Origin: Streptomyces vietnamensis
GTDB lineage: Bacteria; Actinomycetota; Actinomycetes; Streptomycetales; Streptomycetaceae
DNA length: 64,000 bases
NCBI RefSeq assembly: GCF_000830005.1
Contig: NZ_CP010407.1
Location: 1,302,001 to 1,366,000 of the forward strand
Reading direction: 5' to 3'
Below the pieces are notes generated by a model. That model made no database searches and was not told where the DNA came from. It saw nothing but the letters and a program-made list of their open reading frames with translations. A program made the position numbers and the translations under genes. Numbering within the stretch: position 1 is the stretch's first letter; every line of letters begins with the position of its first letter. Of the stretch, positions 15,932-23,663 are shown piece by piece.

Positions 15932-16672
15932 CTACGAGGCCATGACCAGGTCCACCGAGTCGCCGAAGGTGAGGCGGCAGGTGTCGGCGCGGTAGGTGGC
16001 CACGGAGACGGCGGCCGGACGCCCGGCGGAGAGGTAGCGGGTCGTCACGACGAGGACGGGCGCACCCGGCAGCCTGTCGAGCTCCTTGGCGTCTTCGGCG
16101 CGGGCCGAGCCGAGCTCCACGGAGCGGTCCTGGCCGTCGAGGGCGAGGTGCTGGAGTTCACGGAGCACGGCGCGGGCGCGGGCGGGTCCGGCGGGCGCGT
16201 CGATGGCGCTGAGGCCCGGGACGGAGCCGGCCGGCACGTAGAGCAGCTCGGCGGCGACCGGCTGGCCCTGGCTGATCCGGAGGCGGCGGACGACGTGCAC
16301 CTGCTCGTCGGTGCCGATCTCCAGGACGCGGGCGACGGCGGCCGGGGCCGCGTCGGCGGCGGAGCCCTGGGGCTGCCAGGCCTCGTCGGCGACGCCGGGC
16401 CAGGCGTGCCGGCCGGTGGAGACGTCGACGCCGACGCGCGGCGGGGCGACCGTGGTGCCGACGCCGCGGCGGCGCTGCAGGCGGCCTTCCAGCTCCAGCT
16501 GCTCCAGGGCCTGGCGGAGCGTGGCACGGGCGACGCCGAAGCGGGCCGCGAGCTCGCGCTCGTTGGGAAGGATCTCTCCGACGGCGAAGTCCGAGTCGAG
16601 CGCTTCGCCGATGACTGTCTTGAGGTGCTGGTACTTCGGCTCCGGTACCGATGCCAGCTGCGTGGTCCCCAC
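15932..16672 (-). CDS. GntR-family transcriptional regulator (HutC-type)
   Basis: 246 residues: an N-terminal winged helix (PKYQHLKTVIGEAL; LPNERELAARFGVARATLRQALEQLELEGRLQRRRGVGT) and a C-terminal UTRA ligand domain (EQVHVVRRLRISQGQPVAAELLYVP; VTTRYLSAGRPAAVSVATYRAD). HutC/DasR-type regulators bind sugars or amino-acid derivatives. GTG 16672 has GGAGGA five bases upstream; an ATG at 16687 would overlap that site. Upstream lies a well-formed promoter whose -35 is embedded in a TTGGTC/GACCAA operator, so it is probably self-repressing. Confidence 0.9.
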   Translation of the reverse strand: MGTTQLASVPEPKYQHLKTVIGEALDSDFAVGEILPNERELAARFGVARATLRQALEQLELEGRLQRRRGVGTTVAPPRVGVDVSTGRHAWPGVADEAWQPQGSAADAAPAAVARVLEIGTDEQVHVVRRLRISQGQPVAAELLYVPAGSVPGLSAIDAPAGPARARAVLRELQHLALDGQDRSVELGSARAEDAKELDRLPGAPVLVVTTRYLSAGRPAAVSVATYRADTCRLTFGDSVDLVMAS

Positions 16673-16752
16673 CCTGATCCTCCGCAATTCGCCGTGTCCC
16701 GCGGCGTTTTTCCGCGCCCTTGTTTATTAAAGGTTCCTGCACTAACTCTGCG

Positions 16753-16787
16753 ACCATAAGGCGAGCCACCCCCTTGGTCAAGACCAA
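16753..16787 (-). promoter_or_regulatory. Promoter and operator of the GntR gene
   Basis: On the minus strand, -35 TTGACC (16781-16776), a 17-base spacer and -10 TATGGT (16758-16753) make a near-consensus promoter. The inverted repeat TTGGTC-AA-GACCAA (16774-16787) overlaps the -35. Its shape is close to the TGGTCTAGACCA operators of DasR-type GntR proteins, so the adjacent GntR product is the likely ligand. Confidence 0.75.
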
Positions 16788-16873
16788 TCCTCCGCCGGAC
16801 GCCCCTGAATGTGACCCTCTGCCCCAGATCGTTCACAGGACGTTCGCGCCCCCGTGAGGCCCGCGCAGCAAAG

Positions 16874-16904
16874 CGCCCCGCCTCCCGGGAGGGGAGGCGG
16901 GGCG
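16874..16904 (-). terminator. Terminator of the ECF41 sigma gene
   Basis: A 13-bp perfect stem, CGCCCCGCCTCCC (16874-16886) with GGGAGGCGGGGCG (16892-16904), and a 5-base loop, 27 bases past the sigma-factor stop. Confidence 0.85.
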
Positions 16905-16931
16905 GGTTCCGGTCGGGTGGCGTGATCTTCG

Positions 16932-17858
16932 TCAGGCGTCGGCGAGACCCCGGAGCTTGTCGGGGTTGCGGATGATGTGGACGCACTGGACGAGTCCGTC
17001 GCGCGATTCGATCTGGAAGACGGTGTCGGGCTTCCCGTCGGCGAGGACGAGCAGGGCGGGGGCGCCGTTGAGCTCCAGGAAGCGGAGCTCGTACCCGACC
17101 GAGAAGTCCCGGGCGACGGCGAAGAGGAAGCGGCCCACCTTGTCTGCACCCTCGATGATCCGCAGCGGCGCCTTGGACTTGCCGCCGCTGTCGCCGACGA
17201 GCCGCGCGTCCGGGGCGAGGAGCGCGAGGAGTTCGCCGAGGTCGCCGCCGGCGGCGGCGGACAGGAAGCGCTCGGTGAGGTCGCGGCGCTCGGCCGGGTC
17301 GACGTCGTAGCGCGGTCTGCCCTCGTCGACGTGGCGCCGGGCGCGTCCGGCGAGCTGGCGCACGGCCGCCTCGGAGCGGTCGAGGGCGGCGGCGATCTCC
17401 CCGAACGGGAAGCCGAAGGCCTCGCGCAGCACGAAGACGGCCCGCTCCAGCGGGGAGAGGGATTCGAGCACCACGAGGACCGCGAGCGAGACGGAGTCGG
17501 CGAGCAGGGCGCGCTCGGCGCTGTCGGGGGCGGCGGGGCCGAAGTCGGTGACGACGGGTTCGGGGAGCCAGGGGCCGACGTAGGACTCGCGGCGCGCCTG
17601 CGTCTGGCGGAGCCGGTCGATGGCGAGCCGGGTGGTGATCCGTACGAGGAAGGCGCGCGGCTCGCGGACGGCGGCCCGGTCCGCGGCGGTCCAGCGCAGC
17701 CAGGCCTCCTGGACGACGTCCTCGGCGTCGGCGGTGCGGCCGAGCATCCGGTAGGCGACGCCGAGGAGCATCGGGCGGTGCTCCTCGAAGAGTTCGGTGA
17801 GGGTGTCGGTCGGAACAGCGGTCGGAATGTCGGTGGGCACCCATCCATCCCAGCCCAC
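16932..17858 (-). CDS. ECF41-type RNA polymerase sigma factor (SigJ-like)
   Basis: 308 residues. Sigma region 2 (LGVAYRMLGRTADAEDVVQEAWLRW) and region 4 (LERAVFVLREAFGFPFGEIAAALDRSEAAVRQLAGRAR) are followed by a SnoaL-like C-terminal domain of about 110 residues. The ECF41 marks are present: YVGPWLPEP in the linker, a DGGGK-like DSGGK, and NPDKL near the end. In this group the C-terminal domain replaces an anti-sigma factor and controls activity in cis. The usual neighbour is a carboxymuconolactone decarboxylase or oxidoreductase; here only an alpha/beta hydrolase lies divergently. The start at 17858 is uncertain by about 10 residues. Confidence 0.92.
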   Translation of the reverse strand: MGWDGWVPTDIPTAVPTDTLTELFEEHRPMLLGVAYRMLGRTADAEDVVQEAWLRWTAADRAAVREPRAFLVRITTRLAIDRLRQTQARRESYVGPWLPEPVVTDFGPAAPDSAERALLADSVSLAVLVVLESLSPLERAVFVLREAFGFPFGEIAAALDRSEAAVRQLAGRARRHVDEGRPRYDVDPAERRDLTERFLSAAAGGDLGELLALLAPDARLVGDSGGKSKAPLRIIEGADKVGRFLFAVARDFSVGYELRFLELNGAPALLVLADGKPDTVFQIESRDGLVQCVHIIRNPDKLRGLADA

Positions 17859-17902
17859 GTCACGAGCCCTGTCCAGTTTCCGGCCCCCGTCTTGAACTCC
17901 CG

Positions 17903-17917
17903 GCTACTGAGCGGTAA
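17903..17917 (+). promoter_or_regulatory. GCTACT-N4-GGTAA site upstream of the alpha/beta hydrolase
   Basis: GCTACTGAGCGGTAA lies between the ECF41 and hydrolase genes. The same pattern with a different core occurs on the minus strand before the thioesterase gene (45110-45124). The near-palindromic TACT...GGTA form is similar to sites of TetR regulators of acyl-CoA metabolism in actinobacteria; the regulator is not in the window. Confidence 0.45.
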
Positions 17918-17981
17918 TTCTTGTTGACGGGACGTCTGAAAGCGTCGCCCCCAGGTGTCCAGGAGACGGCGAGGAGCCCCC

Positions 17982-18812
17982 ATGCCCGCACGGATCGCGT
18001 TCACGATCGAGACCCCGGCGGGTCCCCGCAGCACGTCCCTGACGTACGAGCGGCGGGGCGCGGGCGAGCCCCTGCTGCTGCTCCACGGCATCGGGCACCA
18101 CTGGCAGGCCTGGGAGCCCGTCCTCGACGTCCTCGCCGCCGAACGCGAGGTGGTCGCCGTCGACCTGCCCGGCTTCGGGGCCTCCGACGGGCTGCCGGAG
18201 GGCGTCCCGTACGACCTGTCCACCGTCGTCCCCGTGCTCGGCGCCTTCTGCGAGGCCGTCGGCTTCGAGCGGCCGCACGTCGCGGGGAACTCGCTGGGCG
18301 GGCTGCTCGCCCTGGAGCTCGGCCGGGAGAAGCTGGTGCGCTCGGTCACCGCCCTCTCCCCCGCCGGTTTCTGGTCGGAGGGCGAGCGGCGGTACGCCTT
18401 CGGGACGCTGCGGGCCATGCGGGGCGCGGCCCTGTCGCTGCCCGTGCCGGTGATCGAGCGCCTCTCGCGTACGGCCGCCGGGCGCACCGTGCTCACCAGC
18501 ACCATCTACGCGCGGCCCGGTCGCCGGTCACCCGAGGCCGTCGTCGCCGAGACGTTGGCGCTGCGGGCGGCCACCGGCTTCCACCAGACCCTGACCGCGG
18601 GCCGGACCGCGCTCTTCCGCGACGACGTCCCCGCGGTGCCCGTCACCGTCGCCTGGGGCACCCGCGACCGGCTGCTGCTGCGCCGCCAGGGGATCCGCGC
18701 CAAGCACACCCTGCCCGCCGCGCGCCTGGTCCGGCTGCCCGGCTGCGGCCACGTGCCGATGAACGACGACCCGGCTCTGGTCGCGCGCGTGATCCTGGAC
18801 GGCAGCCGCTGA
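17982..18812 (+). CDS. Alpha/beta-fold hydrolase
   Basis: 276 residues. The oxyanion segment is LLLLHGIGHHWQAW, the nucleophile elbow is VAGNSLGGLLALEL (Gly-Asn-Ser-Leu-Gly), the acid is in VAWGTRDRLLL and the His in LPGCGHVPMNDDP. This complete triad marks an active serine hydrolase, possibly an ester or C-C bond hydrolase. ATG 17982 follows GAGGAG. The last 285 bases overlap, on the opposite strand, the end of the open frame of the EamA transporter. Confidence 0.88.
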   Translation: MPARIAFTIETPAGPRSTSLTYERRGAGEPLLLLHGIGHHWQAWEPVLDVLAAEREVVAVDLPGFGASDGLPEGVPYDLSTVVPVLGAFCEAVGFERPHVAGNSLGGLLALELGREKLVRSVTALSPAGFWSEGERRYAFGTLRAMRGAALSLPVPVIERLSRTAAGRTVLTSTIYARPGRRSPEAVVAETLALRAATGFHQTLTAGRTALFRDDVPAVPVTVAWGTRDRLLLRRQGIRAKHTLPAARLVRLPGCGHVPMNDDPALVARVILDGSR

Positions 18813-19697
18813 GTCCGGCCGGGGCTTCCGCGTGAACAGGCCGGTGCCCAGGGCGGCGCCGGCGCCCACGAGGAGGCCGCCGACCGCCTGCGGGAGGCCG
18901 AAGACGGCGTCTCCGACCAGCGCGGCGCTCAGCGCGGCGGCGATCGGGATGGCCCCGGTATAGAGAGTGGCCTTCTCCATGCCGACGCGCTGGACGCCCA
19001 TGTAGAAGAGGACGAATCCGACGACCGTGGCCAGGGCCGCCTGCCAGACCAGGGCGCCCGTCTCCACGGCCGTCGGCACCCGTACGAACCCGGCGCCGTC
19101 CACGACCAGGCCGACGAGGGCCGCCTCGACCGCGCCGAGCCCGCACACGGCGGCCGTCAGCAGCTTCGGCCCGAGCAGCCGGAGGACCGGGACGGCGAGG
19201 ACGGTGAACCCCACCTCGCCCGCGAGCGCCGCCGCCGACCAGCCGATCCCGGCCAGGTCCGTACGCCCCCAGCCCTGCACGGTGAAGGCACCGGCGGCGA
19301 CGAGCAGCGCCCCGTAAAGGACGGCGGGGGCGGGCCTGCGGCCCTCGGTCAGCGGGACCAGGACGGCGACGACGACCGGGGCGCAGCCGACCAGGACGCC
19401 GGGGACGGCGGGCTCGGCAGTCCGCTCGGCGGCAAGGACGGCGAGGTTGAAGCCGACCATGCCGACGGCAGCGAGGGCGGCGAGCCGCAGCCAGTGACGG
19501 GCGGTCAGGAGCCGCAGCGGGGCGAACCCGCCACGGCCGAGCAGCGGGAGGAGGAGCAGGCAGGCGGCGCCGTACCGGAGCGCCTGTCCGCCCGCGTACG
19601 GGTAGGCGCCGAGCAGGCTGTTGGCGGTGAAGGAGGCACCGACGAGGGCGTAGGCGAGGGTCACGAGAAGGACCCCGCGCAGGGCGTTCGCGTTCAT
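18528..19697 (-). CDS. EamA/DMT-family transporter with antisense-overlapping C-terminus
   Basis: About ten hydrophobic segments occupy residues 8-290, with the duplicated EamA layout (ALVGASFTANSLLGAYPYAGGQALRYG in the first half, KATLYTGAIPIAAALSAALVGDAVFG in the second). Members export or import metabolites; the substrate is unknown. The membrane part ends near GTGLFTRKPRPDS. No stop follows until 18528, so about 95 hydrophilic, low-complexity residues are read antisense to the alpha/beta hydrolase. Either the stop was lost or a base is wrong near 18812. ATG 19697 has GGAGG just upstream. Confidence 0.78.
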   Translation of the reverse strand: MNANALRGVLLVTLAYALVGASFTANSLLGAYPYAGGQALRYGAACLLLLPLLGRGGFAPLRLLTARHWLRLAALAAVGMVGFNLAVLAAERTAEPAVPGVLVGCAPVVVAVLVPLTEGRRPAPAVLYGALLVAAGAFTVQGWGRTDLAGIGWSAAALAGEVGFTVLAVPVLRLLGPKLLTAAVCGLGAVEAALVGLVVDGAGFVRVPTAVETGALVWQAALATVVGFVLFYMGVQRVGMEKATLYTGAIPIAAALSAALVGDAVFGLPQAVGGLLVGAGAALGTGLFTRKPRPDSAAAVQDHARDQSRVVVHRHVAAAGQPDQARGGQGVLGADPLAAQQQPVAGAPGDGDGHRGDVVAEERGPARGQGLVEAGGRPQRQRLGDDGLG

Positions 19698-19745
19698 GCC
19701 TCCGACGCTAGGAGGCCGAGCGGTCCCGGTTGAGGTCCACTTCCG

Positions 19746-20723
19746 TCACGCCATCGGGGACCACTTCTCGTCGCGTACGGAGCGGGTCCGGGTGCGGAAG
19801 GTGCGGCGGTAGGCGTCCGGGGGGACGCCGACGGTGCGGTTGAAGTGGCGGCGGAGGGTGGTGGCCGTGCCCATGCCGGTGGCTTCCGCGATGGCGTCGA
19901 CGCTGTCGTCGGTGGCCTCCAGGAGCTCCTGGGCGCGGCGGATCCGCTGGGTGAGCAGCCACTGCAGCGGGGTGGTGCCGGTCGCGGCCCGGAAGTGGCG
20001 GCCCAGGTGGCGCGAGCTCATCCGTGCCTGGCGGGCCAGGTCCTCCACGGTCAGCGGTCGGTCGAGCCGTTCGACCGCCCAGGGCAGCAGCTCGGTGAGC
20101 GGGTGGTCCTCCCGGGTGGGTACGGGGGCGGTGACGAACTGGGCCTGGCCGCCGTCCCGGTGCGGGGGCACGACCAGGCGGCGGGCGACCGTGTTGGCGA
20201 TCGCCGAGCCGTGGTCGAGGCGGACGAGGTGCAGGCAGAGGTCCATCGCGGCGGCCTTGCCTGCGGAGGTGAGCACCGTGCCGTTGTCCACGTAGAGCAC
20301 GTCGGGATCGACCTCCACCCGGGGGTACCGCTCGGCCAGGGCCTCGGTGTGCGCCCAGTGCGTGGTGGCGCGCCGGCCGTCGAGGAGGCCGGCGGCGGCC
20401 AGGACGAACGCGCCCGTGCACAGGGAGGCCACGCGCGCGCCCGCCTCGTGGGCCGCGCGCACCGCGTCGATCAGTTCGGCGGGCGGCTCCTCGTCGACGT
20501 CGGCCCAGCCGGGGACGATCACCGTGTCCGCGTACGGGAGCCGGTCGAGCCCCTGGTCGGGTTCCAGGCGGAACCGCTCCACGCGCGCGGGGCTCGGCCC
20601 GCAGACGGTCACGTCGTACCAGGGGACGGCCACCGCGTCCGGTGGGGAGCCGAACACCTCGTACGCGAGGGAGAGTTCGAAGTGCAGCATGCCGTCGGTG
20701 ACGGCGAGTGCGAGCGTACCCAT
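19746..20723 (-). CDS. GlxA-type AraC regulator (DJ-1/PfpI plus HTH_18)
   Basis: 325 residues. The N-terminal DJ-1/PfpI-like domain includes VIVPGWADVD and VASLCTGAFVLAAAGLLDGRRATTHW, with the elbow Cys. The C-terminal AraC domain has two helix-turn-helices (LTVEDLARQARMSSRHLGRHFRAATG; SVDAIAEATGMGTATTLRRHFNRTVG). Such regulators often control catabolic or stress genes next to them. ATG 20723 was chosen; upstream there is only the divergent promoter. The 13-bp inverted repeat at 20744-20779 lies between it and a divergent reductase gene, its probable target. Confidence 0.92.
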   Translation of the reverse strand: MGTLALAVTDGMLHFELSLAYEVFGSPPDAVAVPWYDVTVCGPSPARVERFRLEPDQGLDRLPYADTVIVPGWADVDEEPPAELIDAVRAAHEAGARVASLCTGAFVLAAAGLLDGRRATTHWAHTEALAERYPRVEVDPDVLYVDNGTVLTSAGKAAAMDLCLHLVRLDHGSAIANTVARRLVVPPHRDGGQAQFVTAPVPTREDHPLTELLPWAVERLDRPLTVEDLARQARMSSRHLGRHFRAATGTTPLQWLLTQRIRRAQELLEATDDSVDAIAEATGMGTATTLRRHFNRTVGVPPDAYRRTFRTRTRSVRDEKWSPMA

Positions 20724-20743
20724 GTCCGAAATTGTACGGGGCA

Positions 20744-20779
20744 GGTCGTTCCGGACACTCGCGGCCGTCCGGAACGACC
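20744..20779. promoter_or_regulatory. 13-bp perfect inverted repeat in the GlxA/reductase divergent region
   Basis: GGTCGTTCCGGAC (20744-20756) and GTCCGGAACGACC (20767-20779) are exact reverse complements, separated by 10 bases. The site lies 21 bases from one start and 52 from the other. It is a strong candidate operator for the adjacent regulator; a terminator is unlikely between divergent genes. Confidence 0.7.
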
Positions 20780-20831
20780 GCCAGGATGGATGTAGTTGAA
20801 GGTTCGACAACTGGGAACGGCGGGAGAAGTC

Positions 20832-21887
20832 ATGGAATCGGGTCAGCGGGTCGTGGTGTTCGGTGCCTACGGACACACCGGGCGCTTCGTGGTGGCGGAA
20901 CTGCTCGAGCGGGGCTTCGTCCCCGTGCTCTCCGGCCGCGACGCCGACAAACTGCGGACGCTCGCCGCATCCCACGACGGGACCCTCGCCACGTCCCACG
21001 ACGGGCTCGACGTCCGCCCGGCGTCGGTCGACGACCCGGCCTCGCTCGACCGCGCACTGGCCGGCGCGGCGGCCGTGATCAACTGCGCCGGGCCGTTCGC
21101 CGCGACCGGCGCCCCGGTGATCGAGGCCGCCCTGCGCGCCGGGATCCCGTACGTGGACGTGGCCGCCGAGATCGAGGCCAACGCCGACACCTTCGCGCGC
21201 TTCACGGACCGGGCCCGCGCCGCCGGAACGGTCGTCGTCCCCGCGATGGCCTTCTACGGCGGCCTCGGCGACCTGCTCGCCACCACGGCGATGGGCGACT
21301 GGACGGCGGCCGACGAGGTGCACGTCGCGTACGGACTGAGCAGCTGGCACCCCACGGCGGGGACCCTCGCGGCGGGCAAGGTCTCCCGGGAGCGGCGGGG
21401 CGGCCGGCACGTCCGCTACACCGGCGGACGCCTCGCGTACCACGACGACGCGCTCCCGGTCCTGGACTGGCCCTTTCCCGCTCCCCTGGGCGTCCGGCCC
21501 GTCATCGGCGAGTTCACGATGGCCGACGTCGTGACCGTGCCGAGCCATCTGGCGGTGCCCGAGGTACGCACGTACATGGCGGTCGACGCGGCCCGGGACC
21601 TGTCGGCGCCGGACGCGTCGGCACCGACCCCGGTCGACGGGCGCGGCCGGTCCGCGCAGACCTTCCTCGTGGACGTCGTCGTGCGCTCCGGGGGCGCGGA
21701 ACGCCGGGCCGTCGCCGTCGGGCAGGACATCTACGCCGTCAGCGCGCCGCTCGCCGTGGAGGCCGTCCACCGCGTCCTCACCGGCCGGACCCGGACGACC
21801 GGCGTCGCCTCGGCCGGGGAGATGTTCGACGCTCCCGACTTCCTCCGCGCGCTGTCCGCCCACCTTTCCCTGGACGTGCGGCACTGA
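20832..21887 (+). CDS. Saccharopine dehydrogenase-like NAD(P)-binding reductase
   Basis: 351 residues. The N-terminal Rossmann motif is VVVFGAYGHTGRFVVAELLERG (GxxGxxG type), followed by VINCAGPFAATGAPVIEAALRAGIPYVDVAAE, typical of saccharopine dehydrogenase-like and trans-acting enoyl reductase proteins. The substrate is unknown. A short duplicated segment (ASHDGTLATSHDG) lies near residue 50. ATG 20832 has GGGAGAAG upstream. Divergence from a GlxA-type regulator across a shared operator suggests that this gene is its target. Confidence 0.85.
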   Translation: MESGQRVVVFGAYGHTGRFVVAELLERGFVPVLSGRDADKLRTLAASHDGTLATSHDGLDVRPASVDDPASLDRALAGAAAVINCAGPFAATGAPVIEAALRAGIPYVDVAAEIEANADTFARFTDRARAAGTVVVPAMAFYGGLGDLLATTAMGDWTAADEVHVAYGLSSWHPTAGTLAAGKVSRERRGGRHVRYTGGRLAYHDDALPVLDWPFPAPLGVRPVIGEFTMADVVTVPSHLAVPEVRTYMAVDAARDLSAPDASAPTPVDGRGRSAQTFLVDVVVRSGGAERRAVAVGQDIYAVSAPLAVEAVHRVLTGRTRTTGVASAGEMFDAPDFLRALSAHLSLDVRH

Positions 21888-21971
21888 CCCGCAGGCGACC
21901 TCGGCATCATGGGTCCGACCGGGACGGATCGGTGAACTCCCGGGCCGGGACGGCGAGAAGGGCCATGCGAC

Positions 21972-23381
21972 ATGGGGAGTCAGGGGCAGGCGGCCTGGGA
22001 GCTGCTGTTGCCGGCCGTCGGCGCTCCGGCGCGGCGGCGGGGGCGGGCACTGCAGGAGGCGCTGCGGGAGGCGGTGCGTTCGGGGCGGCTCGCGGCCGGG
22101 ACGCGGCTGCCGTCGACCCGCGCGCTCGCGACCGACCTCGGCGTCTCGCGGGGCCTGGTGACCGAGGCGTACGAGCAGCTGACGGCCGAGGGGTACCTGC
22201 GCAGCGACCGGGGTGCGGGGACCTGGGTGGGCGGCGCGGCCCGGGCGGCCGTGCGCGGGGCCCGCGACCCGGCCGCCGGAACGCCCGGGGTCCGGGTCGA
22301 CTTCCGCCCGGGGACCCCCGACCTGTCGCTGTTCCCGAGGAGCGCGTGGGCGGCGGCGCAGCGGTCCGTGCTCGCGCGGCTCCCCCACCCGGCGCTCGGC
22401 TATCCGGACCCGCGCGGGCTGCCCGAGCTGCGCGAGGCGCTGGCCGCGATGCTGGCGCGGCGGCGCGGCGTGGTGGCCGATCCGGAACGGCTCGTGGTCT
22501 GTTCGGGCGTGGCGCAGGCGTCGACGCTGATGGGTTTCGTCCTCCACGCGCGCGGGATGCGCCGGATCGGGATCGAGGATCCCGGCAGCCCGGAGCACGG
22601 GCGGCTGTTCGCCTCGACCGGCGTGGAGACGGTGTGGCTGCCGCTGGACGAGGAGGGGCTGCGTCCGGGGCCGCTCGCCGACTCCGGGGTGCGGGCGGTG
22701 GTCGTGACGCCCTCGCACCAGTTCCCGTCCGGCATCAGCTGGTCGGCGGAGCGCCGGACCGCGCTCCTCGACTGGGCGCGCGCGGTGGACGGATACGTCC
22801 TGGAGGACGACTACGACGGCGACTTCCGCTACGACCGCGCCCCCGTCGGCGCTCTCCAGGGTCTCGACCCCGAGCGGGTCGCCTACGCGGGCTCGGTCAG
22901 CAAATCGCTGGCCCCGGGGCTGCGGCTGGGCTGGCTGCTCGTCCCGGAGGCGCTGCTCGACGAGGTCGTCGAGCGGAAGCGGACGATGGACCTCGGCAAT
23001 CCCGTACTCGACCAGGCCGTCCTCGCCGAGTTCGTGACGCGGGGCGGGTACGACCGGCAGCTGCGCCGCTGCCAACGCGCCTACCGGGAGCGGAGGGACG
23101 CGCTGCTCGCCGCGCTCGCGGAGCACCTGCCCGGCACCCGGGTGAGCGGCATCGCGGCCGGACTGCACGTCATCGCGCGCGTACCTGCGCGGTTCGGGCC
23201 TCCGGAGCGGTTCCTGGCGCGGGCGGCGGAGGCCGGGGTGGCGCTGCGGCCCCTGGAGGAGTACGGCACGGCACGGCCGGCGGACGGGGACGTACGGCTC
23301 GTCATCGGGTACGCGCACGTGGCGCCTTCGGCCGTCACGACGGGGATCCGGCTTGTGGCGGAGGCGTTGAGGCGCGGGTGA
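21972..23381 (+). CDS. MocR/PdxR-type regulator (GntR HTH plus aminotransferase domain)
   Basis: 469 residues. A GntR winged helix (about 25-90; LPSTRALATDLGVSRGLVTEAYEQL) is joined to a type I PLP aminotransferase domain (FRPGTPDLSLFP; ALGYPDPRGLPELREALA; EDDYDGDFRY; the PLP lysine in GSVSKSLAPGLRLGW). MocR proteins use the PLP fold as a ligand sensor, as in PdxR control of vitamin B6 synthesis, or GabR. No pdx or gab gene is adjacent, so its target is unknown. ATG 21972 lacks a clear ribosome-binding site. An AT-rich inverted-repeat block follows. Confidence 0.9.
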   Translation: MGSQGQAAWELLLPAVGAPARRRGRALQEALREAVRSGRLAAGTRLPSTRALATDLGVSRGLVTEAYEQLTAEGYLRSDRGAGTWVGGAARAAVRGARDPAAGTPGVRVDFRPGTPDLSLFPRSAWAAAQRSVLARLPHPALGYPDPRGLPELREALAAMLARRRGVVADPERLVVCSGVAQASTLMGFVLHARGMRRIGIEDPGSPEHGRLFASTGVETVWLPLDEEGLRPGPLADSGVRAVVVTPSHQFPSGISWSAERRTALLDWARAVDGYVLEDDYDGDFRYDRAPVGALQGLDPERVAYAGSVSKSLAPGLRLGWLLVPEALLDEVVERKRTMDLGNPVLDQAVLAEFVTRGGYDRQLRRCQRAYRERRDALLAALAEHLPGTRVSGIAAGLHVIARVPARFGPPERFLARAAEAGVALRPLEEYGTARPADGDVRLVIGYAHVAPSAVTTGIRLVAEALRRG

Positions 23382-23390
23382 ACGGGGCCG

Positions 23391-23480
23391 GGATCCAACA
23401 TTCGAATCTTGGATTCGGGATCCTGGATCCAAGATTCGAATGTTGGATCCAGAATTCGGATGTTGGATCCAGGATCCCGA
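23391..23480. repeat. AT-rich block with a perfect 24-bp inverted repeat and GGATCC array
   Basis: The arm at 23391-23414 is the exact reverse complement of 23427-23450; the spacer is 12 bases. A third, imperfect arm lies at 23451-23470, and AGGATCCCGA (23471-23480) is the reverse complement of the spacer start (23415-23424). GGATCC occurs repeatedly. The block is far less GC-rich than its surroundings and lies between MocR and the phosphatase gene. It could be a cruciform-forming operator array, a transcript hairpin or an element end. The rest of 23382-23663 shows no gene. Confidence 0.85.
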
Positions 23481-23663
23481 GCGGAGACGTTCGGGCGTGG
23501 GCGACCGGAGCCTGAGGCCCGAAGAACCCCGAACGGCCATCTGTTCACGCGGGGTTCGCGCGGGCGCCGCACCCGGCCGTTAGGCATGGGTCGGCGCCCC
23601 GGCCGTGCAGTACGGGGCGGTGCACCGTCCACGGCCCGAACGACCGCCCCCGGAGGCCCCTCC

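Noticed and set aside
19746..23540. A 1264-codon open frame on the minus strand
   Set aside because: High GC keeps the antisense of the reductase and MocR genes free of stops. Only 19746-20723 shows conserved domains (GlxA-type AraC); the rest is low-complexity Arg/Ala/Gly sequence.
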